DNA of 64,000 bases from the NCBI GenBank assembly GCA_036504875.1, contig DASXUK010000003.1:1-64000 (forward strand). The letters are read 5' to 3'. Shown one piece after another: positions 17,160 to 25,837 of the stretch. The number at the start of each line of letters is the position of its first letter. Position 1 is the first letter of the stretch. The notes below the pieces were generated by a model. That model was not told the origin of the DNA. It saw only the letters and a list, made by a program, of their open reading frames with translations, and did no database searches. The stretch is from JACPFJ01 sp036504875 (GTDB lineage Bacteria > Desulfobacterota > Desulfuromonadia > Geobacterales > Pseudopelobacteraceae). The position numbers were made by a program, and so were the translations under genes.

Positions 17160-17594
17160 TCACTTTTTAGTGACAGTAAACAAGGCTCTTAGTCCTAGTA
17201 GATAACTCTGACAACCAAAACCACAGATCTGACCTATCGCCAGTGGCGCGGTCAGACTTTTGTGTCGGAATTCCTCGCGCCGATGGATATTGGACAAGTG
17301 CACCTCGACAAAAGGCAGGCCGACTGAGGCCAATGCATCACGAATGGCAATACTCGTATGGGTATAGGCGGCTGGATTTATAACAATGCCATCATATTGG
17401 CCTGAGGCATCCTGAATGGCATTGATGAGCTCACCTTCAGCATTAGACTGCAGACAAACAACCTGGCACCCCAGTTCGGCTGCCAAATCACCCATAGATA
17501 GATTGATCTCGTCCAGAGTCAGCGTACCGTATATCTCAGGTTCACGTTTTCCTAATAGGTTCAGGTTGGGACCATGCAGGATTAGGAATTTCAT
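17160..17594 (-). CDS. aroQ: 3-Dehydroquinate dehydratase, type II
   Basis: 144 residues from ATG 17594, 1 nt after the stop of the roadblock gene. Type II dehydroquinase, which forms a dodecamer and makes 3-dehydroshikimate in the shikimate pathway. Seen: FLILHGPNLNLLGKREPEIYG (active-site Asn, and Tyr in the lid), LQSNAEGELINAIQ, NPAAYTHTSIAIRDAL (Asn and catalytic His region) and VEVHLSNIHRREEFRHKS. Complete and intact. It stands with aroC, aroK and aroB in the same transcription unit. Confidence 0.96.
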   Translation of the reverse strand: MKFLILHGPNLNLLGKREPEIYGTLTLDEINLSMGDLAAELGCQVVCLQSNAEGELINAIQDASGQYDGIVINPAAYTHTSIAIRDALASVGLPFVEVHLSNIHRREEFRHKSLTAPLAIGQICGFGCQSYLLGLRALFTVTKK

Positions 17595-17595
17595 T

Positions 17596-17958
17596 TTACC
17601 CAAGCTCCTGTGCCAGTTCAAAAGACTTCAGGCGTAACAGATAGCGACCCTTACCGAAATTGCTATCTTTAGTCATTACCAGTACCACAAATAGTTCGTC
17701 AGTCAATACTCGTAGTATTATATGCAATCGTGCTGTAACAATAGAGACCTCTTCTATTTCACCGACCTTGATTACCTCTGATGCACGTTTTATTTCTTTG
17801 AGTACTGTTGCGTATTCAACCGTTAAAAGCTGTAGATCGAATTCAGACTGGTCGATGGTTATCTCATCTATGGGAATACCGTCATAGGCCATAATTATGG
17901 CAGCAAGTCCACCTTCCACTTTTGTAATGATCTCTCTTAGCGTATCTTTTAGCGACAT
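17596..17958 (-). CDS. Roadblock/LC7 domain protein
   Basis: 120 residues, a single roadblock/LC7 domain: N-terminal helix LKDTLREIITKVEGGLAAIIMAYDGIPIDE, then alternating strands and a long helix, ending with VLVMTKDSNFGKGRYLLRLK. In bacteria such proteins (for example MglB) often regulate small Ras-like GTPases, but no GTPase gene is in the window. Its start overlaps the end of the TPR gene by 10 nt and its stop lies 1 nt before aroQ, so translation is coupled on both sides. The role in an aro operon is unknown; a pairing with the TPR protein is my inference from the overlap. Confidence 0.8.
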   Translation of the reverse strand: MSLKDTLREIITKVEGGLAAIIMAYDGIPIDEITIDQSEFDLQLLTVEYATVLKEIKRASEVIKVGEIEEVSIVTARLHIILRVLTDELFVVLVMTKDSNFGKGRYLLRLKSFELAQELG

Positions 17959-18914
17959 GCCTTCATCCTCCTGATGTTGTCAAGCCACTCTTCAAGAACT
18001 AAAACTGCCTGATCCGGCTGGCCCTGCGTAGGCGGTTCCGGCAATTCCTGCGCTTGCATTGCCTGATTCAAGGAAGCTTCCTCGATAAATTCCATAGTCG
18101 CGGAAACCGGCTGCTTCTCCGTCTGTGATTTGGACTCCAGCTCTGTGAGCCGAGAGAGCACATCATTATTTTCAGGATCTTCGTTTAATATGGAGCGGTA
18201 AATTTCCAGCGCCTTATCGGTAAAACCCTGCTGCACATATAATTCAGCCAGAGTCACTGTAGAAAGCGGATCATGCTTTGCCGGGGTTTCAGCCTTAAGC
18301 AAATCGGTTGCAGTCAACCCGCTCTCATCCACCTCAACCAGATCAGACTCATCGACCTCGATAATTTCTAAATCTTCAATGATCTCGTCGAACTCTTCAC
18401 CCTCTTCAAAAGGAGCGAATTGAACATCTAGGAGATCAGCAGCCGGAATATTTGGATTCATCGGAACAGCCTGAACATCTTCTTTAGCTGTAGTTGATGC
18501 AACTTTTTCGAGCCCATCCAACTCCAACCGGCATTCCACATCATCCGGATTGAACTCCAACATGGTGCTGAAAGCCCTCACAGCAGCCTCTTTATTACCC
18601 TCACCAACAAAGATGCGGCCCAGCATCTTCTGGGCTTCTCCGTCTTCCGGCTGCGCTGCAGTTACCTTTTTCAGGGCCTCACGGCACTCATCCAGCAACC
18701 CTTTTGATTGGCAGGCCATGGCTAGCGCACGTTGTCCAGCGATAAAGTTTGGATATTGGGCGACTCCCTGACGAGCGGTATGCAGAGCATCATCAATAAG
18801 TCCCACTTTGAGATAAATCTCTGCCAGCTTAGCAAAGAGGTAGGAGTTGGGATTTTTTGACAACTGCTCCTCATAATTCTTTATGTCACTCCAGAACGAT
18901 TCGCCTTGCTGCAT
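17949..18914 (-). CDS. Tetratricopeptide repeat protein
   Basis: 321 residues from ATG 18914, which has GGAGG upstream; the longer reading frame would run into aroB. About three consecutive TPR units fill residues 20-130 (NPNSYLFAKLAEIYLKVGLIDDALHTARQG and following), then an acidic low-complexity stretch around 150-215 (FEEGEEFDEIIEDLEIIEVDESDLVEVDES), then a further TPR pair (about 230-270, LAELYVQQGFTDKALEIYRSIL). A scaffold for protein-protein contacts, cytoplasmic (no signal peptide). Overlaps the roadblock gene by 10 nt. Function unknown; an assembly factor partnered with the roadblock protein is plausible. Confidence 0.82.
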   Translation of the reverse strand: MQQGESFWSDIKNYEEQLSKNPNSYLFAKLAEIYLKVGLIDDALHTARQGVAQYPNFIAGQRALAMACQSKGLLDECREALKKVTAAQPEDGEAQKMLGRIFVGEGNKEAAVRAFSTMLEFNPDDVECRLELDGLEKVASTTAKEDVQAVPMNPNIPAADLLDVQFAPFEEGEEFDEIIEDLEIIEVDESDLVEVDESGLTATDLLKAETPAKHDPLSTVTLAELYVQQGFTDKALEIYRSILNEDPENNDVLSRLTELESKSQTEKQPVSATMEFIEEASLNQAMQAQELPEPPTQGQPDQAVLVLEEWLDNIRRMKACR

Positions 18915-18916
18915 TG

Positions 18917-19996
18917 TTATACCTCCAGACCGCTCAAGGTTAGCAGTTGCTCTGGTGAAAGTTTTTCCTCGACATAGTTGCCTATACCAGAGTTGCAAAT
19001 AAACGTTACTGATCCGTTACGTACCTTTTTATCCTTGCAAAGCGCTTCAAGCAGCTTGTGGCGCTCTACAGGCGGCGGTGTTACCGGAAGACCGAAACTT
19101 TTAATTAGGGCAACTATTCGGTCACCATCCTCAGGTGAACAGTACCCAAGGCCGATGCATATCCGTACTGCCAACGCCATACCGATAGCTATTGCTTCAC
19201 CATGGACCAGCTCTTTGTACCCAGCCAAGGTTTCCAGAGCATGCCCCAAGGTATGTCCGTAATTAAGTACGGCTCGTAACCCGGCTTCCTTTTCGTCAAG
19301 CTCAACCACTTGAGCCTTTATTTCACAGCAGCGATAAATCACCTTTATCAGCTGTTCGCGATTCATGGAGTGAATAGCATCGTGGTTATGCTCAAGAAAT
19401 TCAAAAAAAGAAAAATCAACAGCAACACCATATTTGATAACCTCTGCCATGCCGGCCTTGAACTCACGTTCTGGCAAAGTGGCCAAGGTTTCTACATCAA
19501 TCAGAACAAATTTGGGCTGATAAAAAGCACCAATCAAGTTCTTGCCGTGAGGATGATCGATAGCGGTTTTGCCCCCGACGCTGCTGTCAACTTGTGCCAG
19601 CAAAGTGGTCGGAACCTGCACAAATGGGACCCCACGTAGATATGTTGCAGCTGCAAAACCGGCCAGATCTCCAACAACACCGCCACCAAGAGCAACAACA
19701 AAAGAGGTGCGATCCAGGCCAGCCTCAATCAGACGGTCATAAACATAATTTAAAGTAGCAGTGTTTTTATACTCTTCGCCGTCCTGGATGGTAATGACAG
19801 TGACTTGATTTCCAACCTTCTTAAGCGATTGTTCTACTGTCTGCCCAAAAAGCGCAAAAACAGTCGGATTGGTAATTACCGCCACCTGCCCACATAGACC
19901 AAGCGCTGCACAATTAGGTCCCAGCGAAGCAAGCGAACCGCTCTCAATCAAGATATCATAACTGTTCTCGCCCAGGCTGACGGTCAGGGAACTCAT
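18917..19996 (-). CDS. aroB: 3-Dehydroquinate synthase
   Basis: 359 residues. A zinc- and NAD-dependent enzyme making 3-dehydroquinate from DAHP, the second shikimate step. Seen: the NAD-binding GGGVVGDLAGFAAATYLRGVPFVQVPTTLLAQVDSSVGGKTAIDHPHGKNLIGAFYQP (about residues 105-160), the metal ligand region EVIKYG, and NYGHTLGHALETL with the His ligands (about 250). The start overlaps aroK by 4 nt. Complete. Confidence 0.97.
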   Translation of the reverse strand: MSSLTVSLGENSYDILIESGSLASLGPNCAALGLCGQVAVITNPTVFALFGQTVEQSLKKVGNQVTVITIQDGEEYKNTATLNYVYDRLIEAGLDRTSFVVALGGGVVGDLAGFAAATYLRGVPFVQVPTTLLAQVDSSVGGKTAIDHPHGKNLIGAFYQPKFVLIDVETLATLPEREFKAGMAEVIKYGVAVDFSFFEFLEHNHDAIHSMNREQLIKVIYRCCEIKAQVVELDEKEAGLRAVLNYGHTLGHALETLAGYKELVHGEAIAIGMALAVRICIGLGYCSPEDGDRIVALIKSFGLPVTPPPVERHKLLEALCKDKKVRNGSVTFICNSGIGNYVEEKLSPEQLLTLSGLEV

Positions 19997-20541
19997 TCAG
20001 GTAACTCCGTTAAAACACTCATGATCTCTGCCGCAACATCTTCTACGGATTTACCGTCTGTGTCAATTCTAATATCAGCTTCGGCATAAAAAGGTTCACG
20101 CTGCATCATCAGTCTCCTTGCGCCTTCCTCGGGGTTCTGATCAGAAAAAAGAGGACGGTCCTGGGCGCCTTGTAGACGTTTCAAGACTTGAGGTAATGAC
20201 ACCATGAGATTGATAACCACACCGAAGTTTTTCATAATTTCTCTGTTGTAAGCAGATATTACCGCTCCACCACCTGTGGCGATGACTACCGTACGCTTGG
20301 AAGTTAGGGCCTTCTCCAAACAGAGGCTCTCCCAATCACGAAAGGCAGCTTCACCGTCCTCCTTGAATATACGATGAATTGTTTTACCTGCTTCCTTCAC
20401 CACAACTTCATCCAAATCAACAAAAGGAGAGCCTGTCATTTCAGCCAATAGCGCAGCAACACTGCTCTTGCCGCTCCCCATAAAGCCTGTAAGAACTATG
20501 GACTTATCAAACGTGGCGGATCTGCTCAAGATAGCCCTCAT
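19993..20541 (-). CDS. aroK: Shikimate kinase
   Basis: 182 residues. Phosphorylates shikimate at the 3-hydroxyl with ATP. Walker A is GFMGSGKSS (about residues 19-27), the shikimate-binding Asp in DLDEVV, FRDWESL, the GGGAV loop and a lid RPLF. The start at 20541 overlaps the end of aroC by 35 nt but has AAGGA just upstream, so it is kept; the first 12 residues extend beyond the usual family start. The longer overlap suggests coupled translation with aroC. Confidence 0.94.
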   Translation of the reverse strand: MRAILSRSATFDKSIVLTGFMGSGKSSVAALLAEMTGSPFVDLDEVVVKEAGKTIHRIFKEDGEAAFRDWESLCLEKALTSKRTVVIATGGGAVISAYNREIMKNFGVVINLMVSLPQVLKRLQGAQDRPLFSDQNPEEGARRLMMQREPFYAEADIRIDTDGKSVEDVAAEIMSVLTELPE

Positions 20542-21688
20542 AATTCCTTTTTATTTCACGGAGCGAATCCCCACCAAACTTTTCAATAAAAGCATTGGCA
20601 ATTTCAACAGCTACTACCGCTTCAGCCACAACAAGTGCCGCCGGAACCGCGCAGGTATCAGATCGTTCAACAGTTGCCGCAAATTGTTCATGTGTGCGTA
20701 GATCGACTGACTTTAGCGGCTTATACAGAGTAGGTATCGGTTTCATAGCGGCACGCATGACTATCGGCTCACCATTGGACATGCCACCCTCGATGCCCCC
20801 AGCATGATTGGTTGTACGGAAATAGGCGCTGCCGGCAACATTTTTACAGCGGGCAAGGTCCCAAAAGATTTCATCGTGTACCAGCGAGCCAGGTTTTCGA
20901 GCAGCTTCAAAACCAATGCCCACCTCAACTCCCTTGATAGCCTGGATACTCATCAAAGCCATAGATAAGCGGGCATCAAGCTTGCGATCCCAATGCGTGT
21001 AACTTCCAAGTCCAGGCGGCACACCAATTACTTGGACCTCAACCACCCCTCCCAAAGTATCACCGCTTGTTTTTGCTGCATCAATCTTGTTTTTCATTCC
21101 TTGCTCAGCTTTTATATCACAGCAAAAAAGCTCTGATTCGGATGCTAATTGCCAAAGTTTGAGTAACGGTAATTGCGGACATTTTGCGGCGACGCCGCCA
21201 ACCTCGCTTACAAATCCACCTATTTTGATATCAAATTCACCCAAAAAAGTTTTGGCTACGGCTCCCACAGCTACTCTTAACGCGGTTTCACGGGCGCTAG
21301 ATCGTTCCAGAACATTACGAACATCTTCATGATCATATTTAAGTACACCGGACAAATCAGCATGCCCAGGCCGGGGACGAGTCACGGACTGCGATTCATC
21401 ACGATGCTCTGCCAGCACAGACATTTTCTCGCACCAATTCACCCAGTCACTATTTTTAATAACCAAGGTAATCGGAGATGCCAGTGTCATGCCCCATCGA
21501 ACCCCGGAGAGGATCTCAACTGTATCTGTCTCGATCTTCATCCGGCCGCCACGCCCATACCCTTGCTGACGGCGCGAAAGTTCAAGGTTTATAGACTCGA
21601 CAGCAAGTGGGACGCCGGCAGGCATTCCTTCGATGATTGCAGTTAATTGCGGTCCGTGAGATTCGCCTGCGGTAAGATAACGAAGCAT
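20507..21688 (-). CDS. aroC: Chorismate synthase
   Basis: 393 residues. Forms chorismate from EPSP using reduced FMN. The three family signatures are visible: GESHGPQLTAIIEGMPAGVPL at the N-terminus, RPGHADLSGVLKYDHEDVRNVLERSSARET (about 100-130), and the C-terminal GGIEGGMSNGEPIVMRAAMKPIPT. First gene of the aro-acc-gcvH operon. Chorismate from here feeds aromatic amino acids and MqnA (menaquinone), encoded downstream in a separate unit. The 170-nt region upstream has no convincing promoter boxes by eye. Confidence 0.97.
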   Translation of the reverse strand: MLRYLTAGESHGPQLTAIIEGMPAGVPLAVESINLELSRRQQGYGRGGRMKIETDTVEILSGVRWGMTLASPITLVIKNSDWVNWCEKMSVLAEHRDESQSVTRPRPGHADLSGVLKYDHEDVRNVLERSSARETALRVAVGAVAKTFLGEFDIKIGGFVSEVGGVAAKCPQLPLLKLWQLASESELFCCDIKAEQGMKNKIDAAKTSGDTLGGVVEVQVIGVPPGLGSYTHWDRKLDARLSMALMSIQAIKGVEVGIGFEAARKPGSLVHDEIFWDLARCKNVAGSAYFRTTNHAGGIEGGMSNGEPIVMRAAMKPIPTLYKPLKSVDLRTHEQFAATVERSDTCAVPAALVVAEAVVAVEIANAFIEKFGGDSLREIKRNYEGYLEQIRHV

Positions 21689-21860
21689 AAAAAGAAAAGA
21701 ACCTCCATCTGCTGAGAATATAGGTCAAATTAGCATTTATGAGGGCCTGACAGCAAGGAAAAGGTTGGAACAGGCTGTTTCTAAAATTCAACTGGCTTGG
21801 GAAAGAACGAGGTTAACAATGAAAGGAGGGGGGATAGGATCTTGTCAAATGAATGCGTAG

Positions 21861-21893
21861 AAAAAAATAGGCCCGGCGTTTCCACCGGACCTA
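21861..21893 (-). terminator. Rho-independent terminator after korC
   Basis: Stem of TAGG and CCGG blocks paired with CCGG and CCTA (one C/A mismatch), followed on the minus strand by seven T. It closes the icd-mdh-kor operon about 20 nt after the korC stop. Confidence 0.8.
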
Positions 21894-21914
21894 ATTCAAG
21901 CTAAACATCTAAAA

Positions 21915-22460
21915 TCAGGCCTTGGCAGCCAGAGCCTTTTCAAAACCCATGCTAAATGCTTTTTTATTAAGTTCCAGGAATGCTTCGGGAACGCTTGAGA
22001 GTACTGCTTTCTCGGCATTTTCTCTGGTCACCTGGCCAGTCAAAGCCACCATTGCACCAAGCGCCACGATATTGGCAACAATTTCTCGACCGACTTCATT
22101 TTTAGCGGTATTGATGATTGGAAACGCAACTGTTTTAAAGTTCCCAGCTGGAACATTTTTAACAAGATCCGAATCGATCAAAAGCACACCACCGTCCTTC
22201 AGGTCGTGAGAATACTTATTTGCAGCTTCCTGGGTCATGGCCAACAATGCGTCACACTGTGTAATCTTGGGGTAATCGATTGCACCATCGGAGATAATAA
22301 CCTCCGACTTTGAGGCGCCACCACGGGCCTCAGGTCCGTAACTCTGCGACTGAACGGCCTGTTTCCCTTCATAAATCGAAGCGGCCTTGGCCATGATGAT
22401 CCCGGCGGTGATCAGACCCTGTCCGCCAGCACCGGAAAACCTGAGTTCATATCTTGACAT
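21915..22460 (-). CDS. korC: 2-Oxoglutarate:ferredoxin oxidoreductase, gamma subunit
   Basis: 181 residues, the gamma domain of 2-oxoacid:acceptor oxidoreductases. Seen: FSGAGGQGLITAGIIMAKAA at the N-terminus, the SYGPEARGGASKSEVIISD motif (about residue 42), and NIVALGAMVALTG. Together with KorA, KorB and the KorD ferredoxin it oxidatively decarboxylates 2-oxoglutarate to succinyl-CoA and reduces ferredoxin, the form of this TCA step favoured by strict anaerobes. Last gene of the operon, 29 nt after korB. Confidence 0.93.
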   Translation of the reverse strand: MSRYELRFSGAGGQGLITAGIIMAKAASIYEGKQAVQSQSYGPEARGGASKSEVIISDGAIDYPKITQCDALLAMTQEAANKYSHDLKDGGVLLIDSDLVKNVPAGNFKTVAFPIINTAKNEVGREIVANIVALGAMVALTGQVTRENAEKAVLSSVPEAFLELNKKAFSMGFEKALAAKA

Positions 22461-22489
22461 GAATATATCGCTCCTTTTTCCTGTAATTG

Positions 22490-23311
22490 TTACTTGGAAG
22501 CCTTTGCACGATCAATAACTTTGTCATATTCGGTTGTATAATCCGACTTTGTCTCATCTTTATAGAGAACGCCGGTCAAAACCTTACCCTGCAGTTGCTC
22601 GGCGGTCATCTTCTCAGCAGCCTTGACCGGAACGGCAACTTCTTTAAGGCGGTTCATCATTTCAATAACCGACTTGTATTTGTTGCGACGACCATAGGTG
22701 GTCGGGCAATCGTCCAAAATTTCCACAACAGAGAAACCTTTGTGCTGAATTGCCTCGACGATCAGCTTGTCAATCTGGTTGGCATGGAATGCAGTACCAC
22801 GAGCCACAAAGGTAGCACCGGCGCCGATAGCCAGTTTGGCAATATCGAAGTTGGGGTCAGGATTGCCGTAGGGTGTGGTAGAAGCTTTGTGGCCAGTTGG
22901 GGTGGCTGGTGAGAACTGACCACCAGTCATTCCGTAGATATAGTTATTCATGATGATATAGGTCATGTCAATGTTACGTCGGCAGGCATGGATGAAATGG
23001 TTGCCCCCGATGGCGGTGCCGTCGCCGTCGCCGCCACAAAGAATTACATTCATTTCTGGTTTGGCCATTTTGACACCGGTGGCAAAAGCAGCAGCACGAC
23101 CATGCGCTGTGTGCAGAGTGCAGCAATCGATGTAACCGGGGAGACGTGAGGCACAACCGATGCCGGAAACAATTGCGGTATTTTTCATGTCCAGTTTAAG
23201 GGTATCCATCGCTCGAATCAGACCCTTCATAACAATGCCGTGACCGCAGCCAGGGCACCAGATATGTGGAAGTTTGCCGGGACGGAGATACTTATCATAA
23301 TCAAAAGCCAT
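22490..23311 (-). CDS. korB: 2-Oxoglutarate:ferredoxin oxidoreductase, beta subunit
   Basis: 273 residues. The thiamine diphosphate-binding subunit: WCPGCGHGIVMKG near the N-terminus, SGIGCASRLPGY, the TPP motif GGDGDGTAIGGNHFIHACRRNIDMTYIIMNNYIYGMTGGQFSPATP (about residues 92-140), and the His-rich LHTAHGRA. No extra cysteine-rich domain, so iron-sulfur clusters come from KorD and possibly the CxxC pair. Starts 2 nt after korA stops. Confidence 0.95.
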   Translation of the reverse strand: MAFDYDKYLRPGKLPHIWCPGCGHGIVMKGLIRAMDTLKLDMKNTAIVSGIGCASRLPGYIDCCTLHTAHGRAAAFATGVKMAKPEMNVILCGGDGDGTAIGGNHFIHACRRNIDMTYIIMNNYIYGMTGGQFSPATPTGHKASTTPYGNPDPNFDIAKLAIGAGATFVARGTAFHANQIDKLIVEAIQHKGFSVVEILDDCPTTYGRRNKYKSVIEMMNRLKEVAVPVKAAEKMTAEQLQGKVLTGVLYKDETKSDYTTEYDKVIDRAKASK

Positions 23312-23313
23312 GG

Positions 23314-24447
23314 TTATTTAACCTCCTTAATCTTCTCAACGATCTGGTCGGGATTGATCGGCTCACCATCAACGCGGAAGATGCCGAGAACCGGGACTTT
23401 GCCCTGTGCACAACGCTCAAGTTCTATGGAACACATCCCCAGGTTCATTTCAGGCATGACAAAACCTTTTACCTTGCCGGCCAAAGCCTTGATCTGCTTA
23501 TCGGGGAACGGCCAGAAGGTCTTGATACGGAACATACCGGCCTTGATGCCTTGCTCGCGGGCAACATTGACAGCATAACGAGCGGAGCGGGAAGTAGAGC
23601 CATAGGCTACAACAACCACTTCGGCATCTTCCAGCATGAACTCTTCGAATTTTACAATGTCATCGATGTTGGCATCGACCTTGCGGACCTGGCGTTCTTC
23701 CTCAGCCTGAACTACATCGGCTTTGGTAGTGGGGAAGCCGTCCTGCATCTTGTTAAGACCGGTCACATGATACTTGTAACCGGAACCAAAGTTTGCCAGC
23801 GGCGGCACATCGCCGAAACTGGTGTCATACGGCTTATATTGCTCGGGCGGTACAGTCGGCGCCATGCGAGGGATGATTTTAATCTCGCCAGGCTCACGAA
23901 ACTCGATCCGCTCACGCATATGAGCAACAATCTCGTCTGGCAGGACATGTACGGGCATACGGTACTTCTCTGCCAGGCTGAAGGCTTCTGCCGTCATGTC
24001 ATAGCATTCCTGCACTGAAGCAGGCATAAGTGCGATGGTAGCGTGGTCACCGTGAGTACCCCACTTGGCACACATGACGTCAGACTGACTCGGCCCGGTC
24101 GGCATACCGGTGGAAGGGCCGCCACGCATGACGTTATAAACAACACAGGGAATTTCAGCAATGCAGCCGTAGCCGATCAGCTCCTGCTTGAGCGAAAGGC
24201 CCGGGCCTGATGTAGAGGTCAGTACCTTGGCACCTGTTAATGACGCGCCGAGGCATGCGGCCATGGCGGCGATCTCGTCTTCCATCTGAATAAATTTTCC
24301 GCCAATTTTTGGCAGTTCAATTGACAGGACCTCGGAAACCTCGGTCGAGGGTGTGATCGGGTACCCTGCAAAAAAGTTGCAGCCGGCATAGAGTGCTCCA
24401 TGCGATGCAGCCTCATTACCCTGAAGAAACGCTACTTTTTTTGACAC
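23314..24447 (-). CDS. korA: 2-Oxoglutarate:ferredoxin oxidoreductase, alpha subunit
   Basis: 377 residues. The alpha subunit carries the pyrimidine-binding and substrate-recognition parts: GNEAASHGALYAGCNFFAGYPITPSTEVSE at the N-terminus, QMEDEIAAMAACLGASLTGAKVLTSTSGPGLSLKQE (about 55-95), and RGGPSTGMPTGPSQSD. The YPITPSTE motif and the separate gamma gene match the 2-oxoglutarate enzyme rather than pyruvate oxidoreductase. A branched-chain 2-oxoacid substrate cannot be ruled out from sequence, but the mdh/icd neighbourhood argues for 2-oxoglutarate. Confidence 0.94.
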   Translation of the reverse strand: MSKKVAFLQGNEAASHGALYAGCNFFAGYPITPSTEVSEVLSIELPKIGGKFIQMEDEIAAMAACLGASLTGAKVLTSTSGPGLSLKQELIGYGCIAEIPCVVYNVMRGGPSTGMPTGPSQSDVMCAKWGTHGDHATIALMPASVQECYDMTAEAFSLAEKYRMPVHVLPDEIVAHMRERIEFREPGEIKIIPRMAPTVPPEQYKPYDTSFGDVPPLANFGSGYKYHVTGLNKMQDGFPTTKADVVQAEEERQVRKVDANIDDIVKFEEFMLEDAEVVVVAYGSTSRSARYAVNVAREQGIKAGMFRIKTFWPFPDKQIKALAGKVKGFVMPEMNLGMCSIELERCAQGKVPVLGIFRVDGEPINPDQIVEKIKEVK

Positions 24448-24467
24448 TGTTCATTCCTCCCGTTGGA

Positions 24468-24665
24468 TTATTCTGTAATAACCTTGATTGCAAAGTCAGG
24501 GCATCTAAGTTCGCATTGCATACACTTGATACAGGCCTCCAGGTTTTTGACGGCTGCGACAAAACCCTGCATCTCCAGGACTTTGGTGGGGCAGAATTCC
24601 ACACAAATGTGGCACCCCTTACAGTACTTCTCAATAATTTCGATCTTTGGCAGTGTTTTCTCCAT
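24468..24665 (-). CDS. korD: 2-Oxoglutarate:ferredoxin oxidoreductase, delta subunit (2[4Fe-4S] ferredoxin)
   Basis: 65 residues from ATG 24665, which has AAAGGAG upstream; the longer frame crosses the mdh terminator. Two cluster motifs: CKGCHICVEFCPTKVL and CIKCMQCELRCPDFAI, each CX2CX2-3CX3CP. It passes electrons from the KorABC core to free ferredoxin or another carrier. First kor gene, about 20 nt ahead of korA. Confidence 0.93.
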   Translation of the reverse strand: MEKTLPKIEIIEKYCKGCHICVEFCPTKVLEMQGFVAAVKNLEACIKCMQCELRCPDFAIKVITE

Positions 24666-24722
24666 CTGGAAATACTCCTTTATTCCGTAATAAAAGGTGT
24701 GAAATATCAAGCCTAGAATGTA

Positions 24723-24752
24723 GCAAAAGAAGGGCGAGTACCCTTCTTTTGC
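24723..24752 (-). terminator. Strong hairpin between mdh and korD
   Basis: Perfect 12-bp stem GCAAAAGAAGGG with its complement and a 6-nt loop. The following minus-strand sequence has only a weak T run, so it may be an attenuator or processing site inside the operon more than a full stop. Confidence 0.7.
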
Positions 24753-24783
24753 ACAGCACACTGAGACATGAAGAGGATAAATA

Positions 24784-25737
24784 TTATTTCATGCTACCAA
24801 CAAGTTCTTTAACAGCAGCAACCGACTTGTCCATCATTGCCTGCTCCTCTTCGTTGAGGGAGAGTTCCAGAATTTTTTCTACGCCTTTCTCGCCTAGAAC
24901 ACAAGGTACGCCGACATAGAAACCGTTGACGCCGAACTCGCCCTGCAGGAATGCACAGGTAGGTAGAACACGTTTTTGATCTTTAAGAATTGATTCAGCC
25001 ATAGCAATGGCGGAAGAAGCTGGAGAATAAAAAGCCGAACCGGTTTTGAGCAGCGCAACAACTTCGCCGCCTGCGCCACGAGTACGCTTGACCATAGCTT
25101 CCATAACTTCTTTTGCCTTAGCCTTATCCTTGTACTTACGCTCTAAAAGCTCCATAACCGGAATCCCGCAGACGGCGGTGTAACGGACCAGAGGCACCAT
25201 ATCGTCGCCATGCCCACCAAGGGTGACGGCGGTAACATCCTTTACAGAAACGCCCAATTCCCATGCTATAAAAGAAGCAAAACGAGAGGAGTCAAGAACA
25301 CCCGCCTGCCCGATAACGCGATGGTAAGGGAAACCGGTGATCTTCTGGCAAAGAGTAACCATGGCATCCAGAGGATTGGAGATTACAATCACTATGGACT
25401 CGGAGGCATATTGTTTAATGCCCTCTGCAACCTGTGTCATAATTTTGGAGTTAACCTCAATCAGGTCATCGCGGCTCATACCCGGCTTACGGGGCAAACC
25501 AGCAGTAACGATAACTATATCGGAACCTTTGATGTCCTCGTACGTATTTGTACCTTTGAGATTCACATCATAACGATCTACCGGACCAACTTCTGCAATG
25601 TCAAGCATCTTGCCTTGGGGAAGTCCTTCAACGATGTCAAATAAGACAACATCACCGAGTTCACGCAACGCACAAAGCTGGGCAAGAACACCACCAATCT
25701 GACCACCACCGATGAGAGAAATCTTTTTACGTGCCAT
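24784..25737 (-). CDS. mdh: Malate dehydrogenase (LDH-like)
   Basis: 317 residues from ATG 25737 (AAAGGAGG upstream; the extension to 25785 is untranslated leader). It oxidises malate to oxaloacetate with NAD. Rossmann start KISLIGGGQIGGVLAQL, substrate arginines in GLPRKPGMSRDDL (about residue 80), NPLD, and the catalytic His in GGHGDDMVPLVRY (about 174). The first substrate arginine is in the RKPGMSR context of malate, not lactate, dehydrogenases. Lies between the dimeric icd and korD in the TCA operon. Confidence 0.96.
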   Translation of the reverse strand: MARKKISLIGGGQIGGVLAQLCALRELGDVVLFDIVEGLPQGKMLDIAEVGPVDRYDVNLKGTNTYEDIKGSDIVIVTAGLPRKPGMSRDDLIEVNSKIMTQVAEGIKQYASESIVIVISNPLDAMVTLCQKITGFPYHRVIGQAGVLDSSRFASFIAWELGVSVKDVTAVTLGGHGDDMVPLVRYTAVCGIPVMELLERKYKDKAKAKEVMEAMVKRTRGAGGEVVALLKTGSAFYSPASSAIAMAESILKDQKRVLPTCAFLQGEFGVNGFYVGVPCVLGEKGVEKILELSLNEEEQAMMDKSVAAVKELVGSMK

Positions 25738-25837
25738 TTTGTTTCCTCCTTTATTGGGTTTTTTGTTCCTGAATAAAGATAACAACGGAGGCTGTTAAAG
25801 TTGCCTTTAAAAGATACTCCGTGGCCACAGGTCGGTT

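Noticed and set aside
23266..24018. Plus-strand open frame of 250 codons over korA
   Set aside because: Opposite the conserved alpha subunit; not a gene.
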